Shown: positions 46,636 through 56,757, counted from the stretch's first letter. The stretch is 64,000 nucleotides of DNA from Leptolyngbya iicbica LK (GCF_004212215.1 NZ_QVFV01000001.1:272740-336739); one strand, 5' to 3'. The notes: generated by a model from the letters alone, not told the origin. A program made the numbers and translations.

Positions 46636-47505
46636 CTATCTGCTAGCTGCGGTCACGCTCGACACTCGACCGCCCATGCGGTTGATCTGTTGGAGCTTGC
46701 TAGACAGTTGCTCGTAGGGCACCAAGAAAGCGGTGTTGGTACGGCGGATGCGGGGATAACCCGGCCCCGCCATGCCGACCACTTCGACGCGATACATCTT
46801 GCTGTCTTGGCCACCAAAAGGCGTCGTGCCGCCCAGAGCCTTGCTGGGGGTAACGCTGCCCTTACGAGTGGTGGAAGACCCGACCGAGCTCGGTGGCTTG
46901 ATGGAAGAAGCCTGATTACGACCCAACTCTTCGGCCAGTTTCGAGATGCCGCCACCCATTTGGGCGCGATCGCTCGTGGCATAGCCGCGATAGAGCTGGA
47001 ACATGCGCGTAAAGCCTTGGCTCCGCTGACCCGGCTGATAGACGAAGCTGCGGTAATAGGGCACCACATTTTCGCCAAAGTTAGCCTGGTACTCTTCGCT
47101 ATCGATGAAGGAATCGACATCGGCGTCGTAGCCTTCGTTCTCATAGCGATCGAGGTGCTCAATCACTTCCAACTCGCTGTAGGGAGCGCGGCCCAGCAAA
47201 TGCTTGAACTGCAACTCGATCACGCGAGTTTGAAAGCTGTTATGAAAAAACTTGTTCTTATACAAGTCGGACTTGGCGACAGCGCGCACAAATTCACGCA
47301 CCGAAATGTAGCCGTTGCGCAACAGCGACTCAGCGCTAGTCAGACGCTCAGACTTCATCAGGTAATCATTCCCGAGCAGTTGACGATAGACCGCCCGAAT
47401 CACCCCTTCGGCATCTTCGGCAGACCAGTTTGCCCGTAATTCGACTTTGCCCGTTTCCTCAAACGGAACAGTTCCCAAGCGGGATGCTGCCGTAGTAATC
47501 GGCAT
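46636..47505 (-). CDS. cpcC: Phycocyanin-associated rod linker CpcC (copy downstream)
   Basis: A 289-residue rod linker. The N-terminal PBS linker domain (about residues 12-180) has [20 protein letters not shown] and [11 protein letters not shown]; the C-terminal CpcD-like domain has MYRVEVVGM and [21 protein letters not shown] Ser/Thr/Gly-rich linker ([18 protein letters not shown]) joins them. It attaches phycocyanin hexamers within rods. GGAGG 9 nt before ATG 47505 supports this start over 47514. It is paralogous to the linker at 47619. Confidence 0.94.
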   Translation of the reverse strand: MPITTAASRLGTVPFEETGKVELRANWSAEDAEGVIRAVYRQLLGNDYLMKSERLTSAESLLRNGYISVREFVRAVAKSDLYKNKFFHNSFQTRVIELQFKHLLGRAPYSELEVIEHLDRYENEGYDADVDSFIDSEEYQANFGENVVPYYRSFVYQPGQRSQGFTRMFQLYRGYATSDRAQMGGGISKLAEELGRNQASSIKPPSSVGSSTTRKGSVTPSKALGGTTPFGGQDSKMYRVEVVGMAGPGYPRIRRTNTAFLVPYEQLSSKLQQINRMGGRVSSVTAASR

Positions 47506-47618
47506 GAGATTCATCCTCCATAAACAACAGGATACGCAAACTGACCCGGAAGAGACCCAAGACCTTTCGCAAAAAGTCTCAGGCTCCGCCGAGGCAGTTT
47601 ACCGATTTGAGTGCTGGT

Positions 47619-48443
47619 TTAAGCTTCGGTAACGCCTGTTACCCGGCCACCGGCACGGTTGATTTGTTGGAGCTTGCGAGACAGTTGCTCGTAAGGCACC
47701 AGATATTCGGTGTTGCTGCGCCGGACTCGAGGCAGTTGACCAGGGGCCGCTGCTTGAGCTACGCGCACCCGGTAGAGCTTCTCTCGGTTGCCGCCGCCAG
47801 TACCCACAAGTGCAGCACCTGTGCTAGCGTCAGATACGGGGGATGAAGAGTTTCTGGCGATCTCTTGAATCAGACGAGCGCGAACTCCCGATTGTTGAGA
47901 GCGATCGCTCGTCGCATACCCCCGATATAATTTGAAAAATCGAGTGAAGCCGACCGTTTTTTGACTCCGCTGAGTCAAATAGCCACGACTAGAAGGCACC
48001 GTGTTTTCACCAAAGTTTTCCGCATATTCGGCAGAATCAATATAAGAATTGATCTCCGCTTCATAGCCTTGACTGTGGTAAATCGCCCCATGGGCTTGAA
48101 TTTCTTCTTGCCCGTAGGGAGCGCGCCCTAGCAAATGCTTAAAGTTCAGTTCAATAAAACGATTTTGCGGACCAGAAGCAAAAAACTTTTCGCGATACAG
48201 TTCCGACAATGCCAATGCCCGCACAAAGTCGCGCACTGAGATATCGCCCTGCCGCAATAAAGATTCTGCACTCACGAGCCGCTCATTCGCCATGATGTAC
48301 TGGTTGCCAAACACCTGACGATATGCAGCCCGAATCACCGCATCGATGTCAGTCGTTTTAGTCCAGTTTTGGCGTAGCTCTACCTTTTGGTTCTCCTCAA
48401 ACGGAGACACTCCCAGACGTCCTGCCGCAGTTGTGACTGCCAT
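47619..48443 (-). CDS. cpcC: Phycocyanin-associated rod linker CpcC (copy upstream)
   Basis: A 274-residue rod linker with the same two-domain layout: PBS linker domain ([30 protein letters not shown]) and a C-terminal CpcD-like domain ([20 protein letters not shown]). It starts [19 protein letters not shown] at ATG 48443, as other CpcC proteins do; the extra 18 codons upstream (from 48497) are leader. The two copies presumably occupy different positions along rods. It follows cpcA by 106 bp. Confidence 0.94.
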   Translation of the reverse strand: MAVTTAAGRLGVSPFEENQKVELRQNWTKTTDIDAVIRAAYRQVFGNQYIMANERLVSAESLLRQGDISVRDFVRALALSELYREKFFASGPQNRFIELNFKHLLGRAPYGQEEIQAHGAIYHSQGYEAEINSYIDSAEYAENFGENTVPSSRGYLTQRSQKTVGFTRFFKLYRGYATSDRSQQSGVRARLIQEIARNSSSPVSDASTGAALVGTGGGNREKLYRVRVAQAAAPGQLPRVRRSNTEYLVPYEQLSRKLQQINRAGGRVTGVTEA

Positions 48444-48549
48444 TGGCCTTTTCTCCTTCGGCAATTCAGATACAACAATGCCCGGACAAGCAAACAACTG
48501 TTAACCATGCGCTAACAACTGTCTGCCCCTCCGGGCAATTTAGGGCAAC

Positions 48550-49038
48550 CTAGCTGAGAGCGTTGATTGCGTAGTCGAGGTAGGAGTTAGCGATCACAGC
48601 AGGGTCACCACTCAAACCGTGGCTAGCCTTGATGTTGCTGAGCGCTTCAACATACCAGCTGGGGGACAGCTCAAACGTGCTGTTGATTTCATCCAAACCA
48701 GCGATGAGGTACTCATCCATGGGGCCAGTACCACCAGCGATGCAGCAGTAGGTGACCATGCGCAGGTAGTAACCGATGTCACGAGCACACTTGTCCTTAC
48801 CACGCTGGTCAGCAGCGTAGTTAGGGCCCTGCATTTGGGTGGTGTAGGGGAACTTGTTGTAAACAGCCTGAGCTGCACCAGAAACCAAGGAATCAGCCTT
48901 GGAAGTCAAGGTCTTAGCAGCTTCCAAACCAGAAGCAGCCTTGTCCAAGCGGCCAAAAGCAGCTTGCATTTCAGTGTTGCTCAAAAAGCGGCCCTGGGAA
49001 TCAGCAGCAGCAACTGCTTCAGTCAGAGGAGTTTTCAT
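48550..49038 (-). CDS. cpcA: Phycocyanin alpha subunit CpcA
   Basis: A 162-residue globin-like phycobiliprotein, light-harvesting subunit of rods. The bilin-attachment Cys84 region reads [20 protein letters not shown], and the start [20 protein letters not shown] and the end [10 protein letters not shown] are standard. AGGAG lies 9 nt before the ATG. It forms alpha-beta monomers with CpcB, encoded 84 bp upstream in the same operon. No sign of a second copy in the window. Confidence 0.98.
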   Translation of the reverse strand: MKTPLTEAVAAADSQGRFLSNTEMQAAFGRLDKAASGLEAAKTLTSKADSLVSGAAQAVYNKFPYTTQMQGPNYAADQRGKDKCARDIGYYLRMVTYCCIAGGTGPMDEYLIAGLDEINSTFELSPSWYVEALSNIKASHGLSGDPAVIANSYLDYAINALS

Positions 49039-49122
49039 TGGAACTATCTCCTAAAAGATGTACAAGTTTGGTCTTGGTAATTCGAGAAAATTCGTGCGTT
49101 TCGCACAGAAAACTGCCTAGGA

Positions 49123-49641
49123 CTAGGCAACAGCAGCAGCAGCGAGATCGAAGTAGCTGCCGATTTCGGAAACGAGGCTGGAGCAGTCACCTTGGGTGAT
49201 GTTCGCAGGATCGTTCACGATCGCAATGGCAGAAGCCTTCATCTTCTCAACGCCAGCAGCGACGGAAGCACCGGGAACACCCAGAGCCACGTAGGTCTCA
49301 CGCAGGCCGTTCAAGCAGCGATCGTTCAGCACGGAAGAGTCGCCAGTGAACACAGCGTAAGTGATGTAGCGCAAGATGATTTCCATGTCGCGCAAGCAAG
49401 CAGCCATGCGGCGGTTGGTGTAAGCATTACCACCAGGAGCGATGAGCTGGGGCTGCTCAGCAAACAAGGCGCGAGCGGCATCAGAAACGATTTTGGAGGC
49501 GTTGCTGGTGATCCGGTTAACGGAGTCCAGACGCTTGTTGCCATCAGCAACAGTCTGCTGCAGCGCATCGATCTGATCCATGGACAGGAAGTCGCCACGA
49601 GCATCAGCCTGGGAAACAACCTTGGAATAAACGTCAAACAT
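49123..49641 (-). CDS. cpcB: Phycocyanin beta subunit CpcB
   Basis: A 172-residue phycobiliprotein carrying two bilins: Cys82 in [13 protein letters not shown] and Cys153 in [13 protein letters not shown]. The methylated-Asn site is in [13 protein letters not shown] 49641 ([16 protein letters not shown]) has AGGAG about 10 nt upstream; the longer frame from 49800 covers leader. It is the first gene of the operon cpcB-cpcA-cpcC-cpcC-cpcD-cpcE-cpcF. Expression is expected to be very high in the light. Confidence 0.98.
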   Translation of the reverse strand: MFDVYSKVVSQADARGDFLSMDQIDALQQTVADGNKRLDSVNRITSNASKIVSDAARALFAEQPQLIAPGGNAYTNRRMAACLRDMEIILRYITYAVFTGDSSVLNDRCLNGLRETYVALGVPGASVAAGVEKMKASAIAIVNDPANITQGDCSSLVSEIGSYFDLAAAAVA

Positions 49642-50383
49642 TAGACTCAGTCTCCTAAATAGATGAGTTTGGTTTGTTTTTTCTTGACTGGAATCGCAAG
49701 TTAGCCAGCTCACGCTGCCTAAAAGCGTATATGAGAGGATCTTAAAGAGAGGCAACAGTCGACTCTTATTTTCTTGACATTTCTTCAACTTCTGACACAA
49801 AGCTCATTTGCGTAGAGTTGCCGAAAAATCCACCGGAATAAGAGAGACCATTCCTTGGAACTGAGTGTTTACAAGAACAACTTCAAGTTACTTGTAAGTC
49901 ACTTAGGCTCCTGAATTAAGCCCTCCAGAATTTTATACACTGCCCTCGGGCCAACACAATTTACGAGTTGTTAAGCCTGATACAGTTTGCAACATTACTG
50001 AAAAAGCTTAACCTCAGTGGATTTTCGGATTTCCTGAGATTTTCCGGCTAAAGATAAATGAGCCTTTGTTACATAAGTAAATAAAACGCCACGATGGAAA
50101 AATCCTGATTGCGGTTTTACGACTCAGGAAAGGAATTTTTAGTCTGGAGAGGATAGGCAGTCGGCAGCGGTGCGATCGCCTCTCTTTATTCCCCGTTGCC
50201 AGCCAGGAGACGACCAACGGCCAAGCAGCACAACATTAGATTTTTGATGGGCTGGGGTAGCGCCCTGCATTGGAGCTTGGCCGGCCATCGGTAACGAGGA
50301 ACCAGCGCTCTACGACATGCTGCGACTCAAACCACAGAAAAGCGAGGAAGGAGAAGATGTGACCGCGTTTCTCGCACCTAGAG
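49642..50383. other. Long cpc operon upstream region
   Basis: 742 bp with no gene seen. It holds the cpc promoter candidate and an about 285-nt leader, AT-rich at 49780-50080. No riboswitch or hairpin family was recognised. The 3' end of the TIR-WD40 gene (minus strand) begins at 50384, so its transcript runs toward the operon; a terminator was not found. Confidence 0.55.
49932..49959 (-). promoter_or_regulatory. Candidate cpc operon promoter
   Basis: On the minus strand a TATAAA (49932-49937) matches the -10 consensus in 5 of 6 bases, and TTGTGT (49954-49959) matches -35 in 4 of 6, with a 16-bp spacer. Start of transcription would be near 49925, giving a leader of about 285 nt to cpcB. This is pattern matching only. 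Confidence 0.4.
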
Positions 50384-53300
50384 CTAATTAGTACTCGTGG
50401 CTGCGGTATCAGCTGCCGTGTCGGGCTCGGGAGTTTGGCAGAGCGTCTGAAGCGTAGGGTCAACTCGGCTATTGTGGGCGAGGTAGTCTTCTAACCAGGC
50501 ACAACTGCTGGCGAGCGAGGTGGCAATATCTTCAATGCCATCGCGTTCCCAAATCAGACCTCGGCCATCATTACTCGCAGACACCACATAGCCCTCTTTA
50601 GAATCGACAGCAACATCGTGCACCCCTTGGGTATGACCTGAGAGAGTCGAGATGGTTTGACCATCCAAATCCCAAATGCGAATGGAATTGTCGTTGCTGG
50701 CAGTAATAATGTGCTGGCCACTGGGGGTAAAAGCAACCGACAGCACGCCATCTTCATGGCCCTTGAGGGTGGTTAACTGTTCACCGGTGCTGGCCTGCCA
50801 CAGCTGCACCGAATTGTCGTAACTGGCAGTGGCAATAAGCGAGCCATCAGGGCTGAATTGAGCATCGAGCACCCATCCCTGGTGGCCTGCCAAAATTTGC
50901 GGCGGCGTCCGGTCAATGTCGGCAACTGTCCAGATTTTCGCGAGGTGATCCCAACCCGTAGTCACGATTTTTTGACCATCTGGACTAAAGGCAACGCCAA
51001 AGGCTCCATCGCTATGGGCGTCTATTGTAGCCACCAAAGTGCCATCGGGCCGCCACAAGCGGAGGGTGTGGTCTTCACCAACAGACGCCACCAGGTCACC
51101 ACTGGGACTAAAGGCAACATTATTCACAGCTCCCACGTGGCCTGAGAAGACTCGCACGTCTGGGGTGTCCGATTGGAAATTTTGCCAGAGACGCACGGTG
51201 CCATCTGTCCCGGCGGAGGCAAGCAGCGCGCCATCAGTGCTGAAGGCCACGGCGTTGACGGAGCTACCATGTCCAGTCAATGTCTGGAGCGGGTTACCCG
51301 ATTCTTGCCACAGGCGGACGGTGCCATCGCGTCCCCCGGTAGCGATGAGGTCTTCGATGGGGGAAATGGCGACAGTGTTGACGGAGCCTTGGTGACCGAG
51401 CAACACGTGCAGGTTATCGCGCTGTAAATCCCACAGGCGGATGGCATGATCACCCCCAGAAGTGGCAATCATTTTGCCATCGGGGCTAATGGCAAGGGCC
51501 GCAATCAGGCCCGTGTGCCCCACAAGGGTGGCAGAGGGGGTACCGTCTAACCGCCACAGGCGAATGACTTTATCGTCACCGACCGTAATCAATTGTTCGC
51601 CATCAGGGGTGAACTGGACGTTGTAGATGGCCCCCTCATGGGCGGGAAATTCGCGAATGAGGGTCTGGTCGGCGAGATTGTGTAGCCGCACCTGGCGATC
51701 GCTACCCACGGCCGCCAAAGTCGTGCCATCAGGGCTCAGAGCCAGGGCAATCAGCGCCATCGACGAACTGGAAAACTGGCTCAGTAACTCCCCAGTGGCA
51801 TCCCAAACGTAGATGTTGCCTTGCTCGTTCCCCGCGATGATTTGATTGTCAGCCGTCCATAACAGCGCTTGAAAGCCGCCGATATCCCCCTCTAGGGTGG
51901 TTACGAGGTCACCTGCTGTCGACCAAATTTTGACGGTGGCATCTTCGCTTGCTGTGGCGATTTGATTGCCGGAAGGGGCAAAGGCAACGGCGCGGGTGGG
52001 CTGTTCGTGGGCCCGCCAGGTGTTCTCGAGAATGCCATTGGCACTCCACAGGTGGATCGCGCCATTGTTATCCACCGCCACGAGGCGATCGCCATCGGGG
52101 GCAAAGGCCACATCCAGCAGCGGCGACCCGTCGCATTCCAACACGTTTAAGAGTCGGCCATCAAGGCCCCACAGGCGCACATCACCATCAGCGCTGACCG
52201 ACGCCAGTTTTTGCTCATCGGGGCTAAAGGCCACCTGCCACACAGTGCCGGTGTGGCCTTCTAACCGATTCCGTTCTTGAATCCAAAACAGGGACTGCTG
52301 GAGCGCACTGAGCACCTGCGATCGCAATTCAGGCGTCTGCCATTCTGGCTCTAACGACTGAAAGAGCTGCCCGGCTTGGGTGGCCGATAACAGGGCATCA
52401 AACCGCTGATCGGAGAGAAATAACGCCTGGGCCGACTGATTGAGCGCTTTGAGTTGGGCTTGCTCGGCGCGTTTTTGGGCAGTTTGCGCCTGCCGCGATA
52501 GCCCCCAACTGGTGATGCCCATCGCCACGGCGAGTACCGACACGGCAGTCACCAGCTGCAGCCAGCGTTGTTGGCCCGCCATCGCAGCCTTCTGGCGTTC
52601 CAGTTCGACGGCCCGAGCCGCAGCTTCCACTTCCCCACTGGCGATGACATATCGATGGTGCAGCGCCGTGGGGCGAGGCTCTTGATCTTTGCCTTGGGCC
52701 AGGTAGTGATTAGCGCGATCGAGGTCGGCCCCCCGCAACAGGTAGCTCGTATCGAGTCCGTTGCGCTCCCATTCCAAGGCCCGCACTAAAATGCGCGTAT
52801 GTGTCCGCACATAGTCCAGGTCTTGATCCAGAGCTTCGAGGAGATTTTTGAACCCCTGCTGAAAATCGTCTTGCGTGCGTAGAAAAATCCAATTCAGGCG
52901 GGCCAGTTCGGGATGGACTTGATCGGGTTGCACATCCTGACAGACGACAGGCACCAGCCGCTTGTTGTGTTTCAGGGCTTCTTCAATTTCCTGACCGCAG
53001 ACCTTGGAAGCGACCGAATCAGGACTCAGTACGAAGACGAAGGTATCAGCCAGTTCAATCCCGAGCTGAATTTCCTGCCACCAGTCCACCGCGACGGGAA
53101 TATTTTCCCAATCGACCCAGACTTCGCGCTTAGTTGCCTCCAAAGCACTGTGCAGTTCTTGCACAAATTCCTTATTACGCCGCGAGTAGGAAATGAAGAC
53201 GTTAGCTTGCTTGGTGTCGCGGTCTAAGACTTGCCAAACATCGGTAGGCATTTGCCGACCCGACTTGGGGGCCAGCTTAACTCGATAAAAAGTGGTGCCC

Positions 53301-53551
53301 TGACGGTCAATGGTTTTGAGCAATCCCTGTTGGGTCAGGGTGTCAAGGCTGGCTTGGACCTGCTGCTGCGATTGATTGATGTTTTGGGCAATGGTTTCAG
53401 CCTGCGCTTCATAGTGACGCAGCAACCAATTCACGAGCGATTGTTGCTCCGGTGGCATGGTGAGAATGTCTGCCACCTTAAGTCCGGGCAGACGCGCCTG
53501 CCGTTTTCTCGGTTCACCTTTGAGTAGCGCATCTAGCGCATCATCTGGCAT
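50384..53551 (-). CDS. wHTH-TIR-TM-WD40 (14 blades) protein
   Basis: A 1055-residue protein. A winged-helix-like region (about residues 10-100, with QQVQASLDTLTQQGLLKTI) comes first, then a TIR domain (about 116-255: NVFISYSRRN, VWVDWEN, SPDSVASKVCGQEI with the putative catalytic Glu188). A helical region and one membrane helix (about 329-351, LVTAVSVLAVAMGITSWGLS) follow, then 14 WD40 repeats, i.e. two seven-bladed propellers. TIR enzymes of this kind often cleave NAD+; WD40 propellers act as ligand sensors. No NTPase is seen. ATG 53551 has GGAG 5 nt upstream. The SLOG gene is 145 bp upstream on the same strand. Confidence 0.9.
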   Translation of the reverse strand: MPDDALDALLKGEPRKRQARLPGLKVADILTMPPEQQSLVNWLLRHYEAQAETIAQNINQSQQQVQASLDTLTQQGLLKTIDRQGTTFYRVKLAPKSGRQMPTDVWQVLDRDTKQANVFISYSRRNKEFVQELHSALEATKREVWVDWENIPVAVDWWQEIQLGIELADTFVFVLSPDSVASKVCGQEIEEALKHNKRLVPVVCQDVQPDQVHPELARLNWIFLRTQDDFQQGFKNLLEALDQDLDYVRTHTRILVRALEWERNGLDTSYLLRGADLDRANHYLAQGKDQEPRPTALHHRYVIASGEVEAAARAVELERQKAAMAGQQRWLQLVTAVSVLAVAMGITSWGLSRQAQTAQKRAEQAQLKALNQSAQALFLSDQRFDALLSATQAGQLFQSLEPEWQTPELRSQVLSALQQSLFWIQERNRLEGHTGTVWQVAFSPDEQKLASVSADGDVRLWGLDGRLLNVLECDGSPLLDVAFAPDGDRLVAVDNNGAIHLWSANGILENTWRAHEQPTRAVAFAPSGNQIATASEDATVKIWSTAGDLVTTLEGDIGGFQALLWTADNQIIAGNEQGNIYVWDATGELLSQFSSSSMALIALALSPDGTTLAAVGSDRQVRLHNLADQTLIREFPAHEGAIYNVQFTPDGEQLITVGDDKVIRLWRLDGTPSATLVGHTGLIAALAISPDGKMIATSGGDHAIRLWDLQRDNLHVLLGHQGSVNTVAISPIEDLIATGGRDGTVRLWQESGNPLQTLTGHGSSVNAVAFSTDGALLASAGTDGTVRLWQNFQSDTPDVRVFSGHVGAVNNVAFSPSGDLVASVGEDHTLRLWRPDGTLVATIDAHSDGAFGVAFSPDGQKIVTTGWDHLAKIWTVADIDRTPPQILAGHQGWVLDAQFSPDGSLIATASYDNSVQLWQASTGEQLTTLKGHEDGVLSVAFTPSGQHIITASNDNSIRIWDLDGQTISTLSGHTQGVHDVAVDSKEGYVVSASNDGRGLIWERDGIEDIATSLASSCAWLEDYLAHNSRVDPTLQTLCQTPEPDTAADTAATSTN

Positions 53552-53696
53552 GGGCACTCCTGATTGCTGAGGCCACCGCCCCCCAATCAAGAGGCCAATG
53601 GCGGGAACTCCTTGCCTCTTATCATATCGGAGGAAGTTTTTCCGGCTGTGTAGCCTGAGTGGAACCGTTCACAATTATCGAGGAGGCCTGGTTCGC

Positions 53697-54473
53697 TCAA
53701 CCCATGAGCATATTTTTGAGGTCTTGAATGAAGTCGGCGGGGCGGTTGTCTAGGTCGATCGCGGTGAGTAGCTCATCCGAGGTGTCAATCAGTTCCGCCA
53801 GTCGAGGATCTTCAATGGTTTTGCCTTCAACTACTTTGTACCGCAGCGCTTTCACAATGTCGTCGGCAATGCGTCCGGTGCCCGCCACAATCACAATTTC
53901 CCGCCCGGCGGCAACACTGGCATAGGCGTCGCTCACCGTCACTGAGCCGCCGTTGATCAAGATGGTCATGGACTCATGCTCGCCAGACAAATGGGTGGCA
54001 ATCTTCGCAATCCAAGGCGATTCGTCGCCCCATTGCTCACCGGGGACTAGCAGACAGTGCGTATGGTTTGGCTCGAGCGTCGAGGCGTCGGGATGGGTGG
54101 CGGGCTGATCGGGCAAGTTGACCAGCGATCGCGGGGCCACCCCAATTAACGGAAAACTCGCGTTAATAGCTGTGCGGGCTTGTCCCATCAGGCGCATGAC
54201 GCCCGCATCAGTGCCGCCATCCACGACATAGAGCTGCATCTCTTCGGCGAGGGGCGCTAAGACGCGATGAAAGAGGTCATCTAACTGAGTCTGTTGGTCG
54301 TTATCTAAGCCGCTGGCCCCACCCACAATGACCAGGGTCAAATGCGGCTGTCCTAAACCCGTTTCGTCAAAAAAACGGGTGACATCGTCGATTTGATCGA
54401 CAAAGCCAACCTGAACCCCTTGATGGTCGGTTTTCGTTTCTTGTAATTGATAAATCTGAACGGGAGATGACAT
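53697..54473 (-). CDS. SLOG-superfamily protein of TRPM/LSDAT type
   Basis: A 258-residue Rossmann-like protein. Glycine loops typical of SLOG nucleotide-binding folds are seen: TLVIVGGASGLD (about residue 46), VVDGGTDAGVMRLMGQART (about 83) and LINGGSVTVSDAYASVAAGR followed by IVIVAGTGRIADDIV. The last two resemble the ligand-binding fold of TRPM channel N-termini (LSDAT_prok in prokaryotes). Such domains sense or process nucleotide derivatives, and SLOG plus TIR pairs work in Thoeris immunity. Family from pattern recognition; the nucleotide is unknown. It precedes the TIR-WD40 gene in the same direction. Confidence 0.78.
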   Translation of the reverse strand: MSSPVQIYQLQETKTDHQGVQVGFVDQIDDVTRFFDETGLGQPHLTLVIVGGASGLDNDQQTQLDDLFHRVLAPLAEEMQLYVVDGGTDAGVMRLMGQARTAINASFPLIGVAPRSLVNLPDQPATHPDASTLEPNHTHCLLVPGEQWGDESPWIAKIATHLSGEHESMTILINGGSVTVSDAYASVAAGREIVIVAGTGRIADDIVKALRYKVVEGKTIEDPRLAELIDTSDELLTAIDLDNRPADFIQDLKNMLMG

Positions 54474-54954
54474 ATATCCAAGTTGGATGCATAAATAGCT
54501 GAAATTTGCCCGCTCTGACGCCAGTCCGATGGCGGCTGCCCCCCAACCAGAAGCTGTCGCTAGCAGCGGTATATCACCCTAATCGAGCATTAATATGCCC
54601 AGCTTGACCGCTGGCAGAACTCGTATAGTTTCAGAACTCAATAGTACCCAAAGAAATTCAACCGGGTGCATAGGGCATCACATATTGATGAATCGCGACT
54701 ATTGGGCGGTGGCTTGGGTGACCGACTCATCTTGATAGAGCGCCCAGTCGGGCTGGGGGCAGAGGCTCTTGCCACTCAGCAACCAGTGGCGGCGATCGCG
54801 CCATTCCCCAATCGCCTTGCAATGCCCAGCGGCGGCATGGATAAGCGGCCCCGACCATCCCGAGCCCCACCGGATTCGGCGACGGCCCAGTAAGCAAGAG
54901 ATTTCGGGGCGGCTGCGGTCCCAGGGGGAAAGCAGGTACTATGATGTGAAAGAA
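54474..54954. other. Intergenic region between SLOG gene and chorismate lyase gene
   Basis: No convincing gene in 481 bp between divergent genes. Open plus-strand frames at 54666-54893 and the 5' extension of the lyase frame from 54769 show Arg/Pro-rich, non-family residues. Divergent promoters should be here. Confidence 0.4.
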
Positions 54955-55605
54955 AGCTTAACTTTTGTAAACATTTTGACTCCGGCTGTCAAACCCTCCC
55001 AAGTGATTTCTGGCGCTTCTGCGTGGCTGGCCCTTGACGTACTCTGGCAGGGCGGCGGCACTGTGGTGAAGCGAGGGTTGCCCCATGACCAGCTCTCGCC
55101 CGCCTGGCAAATTTTGCTGCTGGGGGATGGGTCACCGACTCGGCACTTGCAGTTACTCACCCGCGAGCGCACTGAGGTCGATGTGATTGACATGTCGGCC
55201 ATTGGCATGGCCCCCGACGATGCGCCACAAATCATTGATGCGGTCCCTGGGCCTCGTCTGCGCCGTCAGGTGTGGCTACGAACATCGTCGGGGCAGCGGC
55301 TTGCCTATGCCACCTCATGGTGGGAAGCCAGCCATGTAGATGAGTATTTGCAAAATCGCTCGCTGCCCATTTGGGCCAGTCTCACCCGCATTCGCGCCGA
55401 ACTGTATCGCGACATTCGGGGCATTCATTACGGCCATTCTCAACCGCTGGAAGTCGCATTTGGCGAACGGGGTCCCTTTTGGGGGCGGCATTACTTGTTC
55501 TGGCACAATGGCAAGCCGCTGACGCTGATTTACGAGGTCTTTTCCCCTTATCTGACGCGCTATCTGGGGCCGACACGGGCGGAAGTGCTGCCGCCGGAGC
55601 ACTAA
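54955..55605 (+). CDS. Chorismate lyase-like protein (4-hydroxybenzoate synthesis)
   Basis: A 216-residue member of the cyanobacterial chorismate-pyruvate lyase family, which makes 4-hydroxybenzoate for the plastoquinone head group. Seen are LLGDGSPTRHLQLLTRE with the conserved Arg, the DAVPGPRLRRQVWLR strand, YATSWW and the C-terminal LPIWASLTRIRAELYRDIR with ending FSPYLTRYLGP. The start is probably GTG 54955; an ATG at 54769 in the same frame would add 62 residues not like the family. The stop overlaps that of the convergent gene by 3 bp. The exact start is unsure. Confidence 0.78.
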   Translation, partial: SLTFVNILTPAVKPSQVISGASAWLALDVLWQGGGTVVKRGLPHDQLSPAWQILLLGDGSPTRHLQLLTRERTEVDVIDMSAIGMAPDDAPQIIDAVPGPRLRRQVWLRTSSGQRLAYATSWWEASHVDEYLQNRSLPIWASLTRIRAELYRDIRGIHYGHSQPLEVAFGERGPFWGRHYLFWHNGKPLTLIYEVFSPYLTRYLGPTRAEVLPPEH

Positions 55606-56678
55606 TACTGCACTGGGTAGCCCCCACTAAATTGAGGCTGATACGGCGAGGCGGCGAGCTGGGGTTGAGATACAGGGGTCACGGTTGGGGCCACCTCGGT
55701 CTGCGCCAGGGTAATTTGTTCCTCGCTCCAGCGATGCACCATGGGTTGAACGGCCTGCCAGCGATGGGTGGTGGGATCGATCTGGTGGGCGATCGCGATC
55801 GCGGCATCCCGCTCCATCACGCTCCCCGAGTGCCACAATCGCTGGGCTTCATTCCACAGTCGTGTGGTTTCGCGTTCGACGGTGATTTGGTGCGCCAGTT
55901 GCTGAGATAACTCGGCAGCACCAGCCATCTGATCGAGCTGTTCTAGCTGCGCCAGTGATTGGTAGGCAGTGGCCCAATCCGCGGTGGCGAGGGCGGCCTG
56001 CGCTTGCGTATCGAGCGCTTGGGCCAGTTGCTGATGTTGCGTGTGGAGTTGGGCTTTCAGCGCTTGTGCGGCAGCAAAATCTGGACTCTGCCACGACACT
56101 TGTTCGACGAGGGCGATCGCCGTAGCCCAGTCTTCCGCAGTGGCGGCCTGTTGGGCTGCTTCCAGAGCGGTGCGAGACCACTGTTCCAGCAAATCTTGCC
56201 CTTCACTAAAGAGGGGATGGCTGACGGGCCAGCGGCTCACTTCAGCTACCGCCATTTGCCGCGCTTGCATGTCGCCAGCCGCGATCGCCCCTTGCCAGCA
56301 GGTCAACTGGTCGCGGGCCACATCGAGACTGGTCAAATCAGTGCAGTCGGGGGCGGGGGGCACCCCTACTAACTGGTCAAAGGCCAGCAGCGTCAGGTTG
56401 CCAGCGGCGACGGTCCCAGCCAACAGGCCGAGCGTCCAATGGCCAGACAGGCCCCCGAGGGTTTGGACCAGCAGTTGCCCCATCGACTCTGAGGGGCACA
56501 GCGTGACCGGGTCGGCGAAATCTGCTTCATCCGGGAGATCGTCGCTTTCGACTGCTAACGGCTGGGACTGCAGAAAGCGCTGCCACCCTGATAAATCTGC
56601 TGGGGCGGAGGCGATCGCGCTAGCAGTCAGGGGTGTGACGGGCTCAGACGCTGAGTAGGAAGAGGACACCATGACCAC
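55602..56678 (-). CDS. Single-TM protein with long helical repeat region, function unknown
   Basis: A 358-residue protein. An acidic N-terminal part (about residues 1-75) is followed by one hydrophobic segment (about 80-100, GHWTLGLLAGTVAAGNLTLLA) and a long Ala/Gln-rich alpha-helical region with TPR-like spacing (AAQQAATAEDWATAIALVEQV repeated in form as ALATADWATAYQSLAQ). The C-terminal tail is Pro/Gln/Tyr-rich. No enzyme motif is seen. The helical repeats suggest protein-protein contacts in the periplasm. Its stop overlaps the chorismate lyase stop. Family not recognised. Confidence 0.7.
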   Translation of the reverse strand: MVMVSSSYSASEPVTPLTASAIASAPADLSGWQRFLQSQPLAVESDDLPDEADFADPVTLCPSESMGQLLVQTLGGLSGHWTLGLLAGTVAAGNLTLLAFDQLVGVPPAPDCTDLTSLDVARDQLTCWQGAIAAGDMQARQMAVAEVSRWPVSHPLFSEGQDLLEQWSRTALEAAQQAATAEDWATAIALVEQVSWQSPDFAAAQALKAQLHTQHQQLAQALDTQAQAALATADWATAYQSLAQLEQLDQMAGAAELSQQLAHQITVERETTRLWNEAQRLWHSGSVMERDAAIAIAHQIDPTTHRWQAVQPMVHRWSEEQITLAQTEVAPTVTPVSQPQLAASPYQPQFSGGYPVQY

Positions 56679-56757
56679 ACGATGATGAGGGCATTCGCCT
56701 CATGTTTCACCCTGTCGTCGCGATCGCCCGGAGAAAACAGCGACCTAGTCGTGCAAC

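Noticed and set aside
49642-49800. N-terminal extension of CpcB
   Set aside because: CpcB always starts MFDVYSKVV; the extension covers the leader with the AGGAG site.
54666-54893. 75-codon plus-strand frame beside the SLOG gene
   Set aside because: Arg/Pro/Ala-rich with no family match; overlaps another open frame in the same direction.
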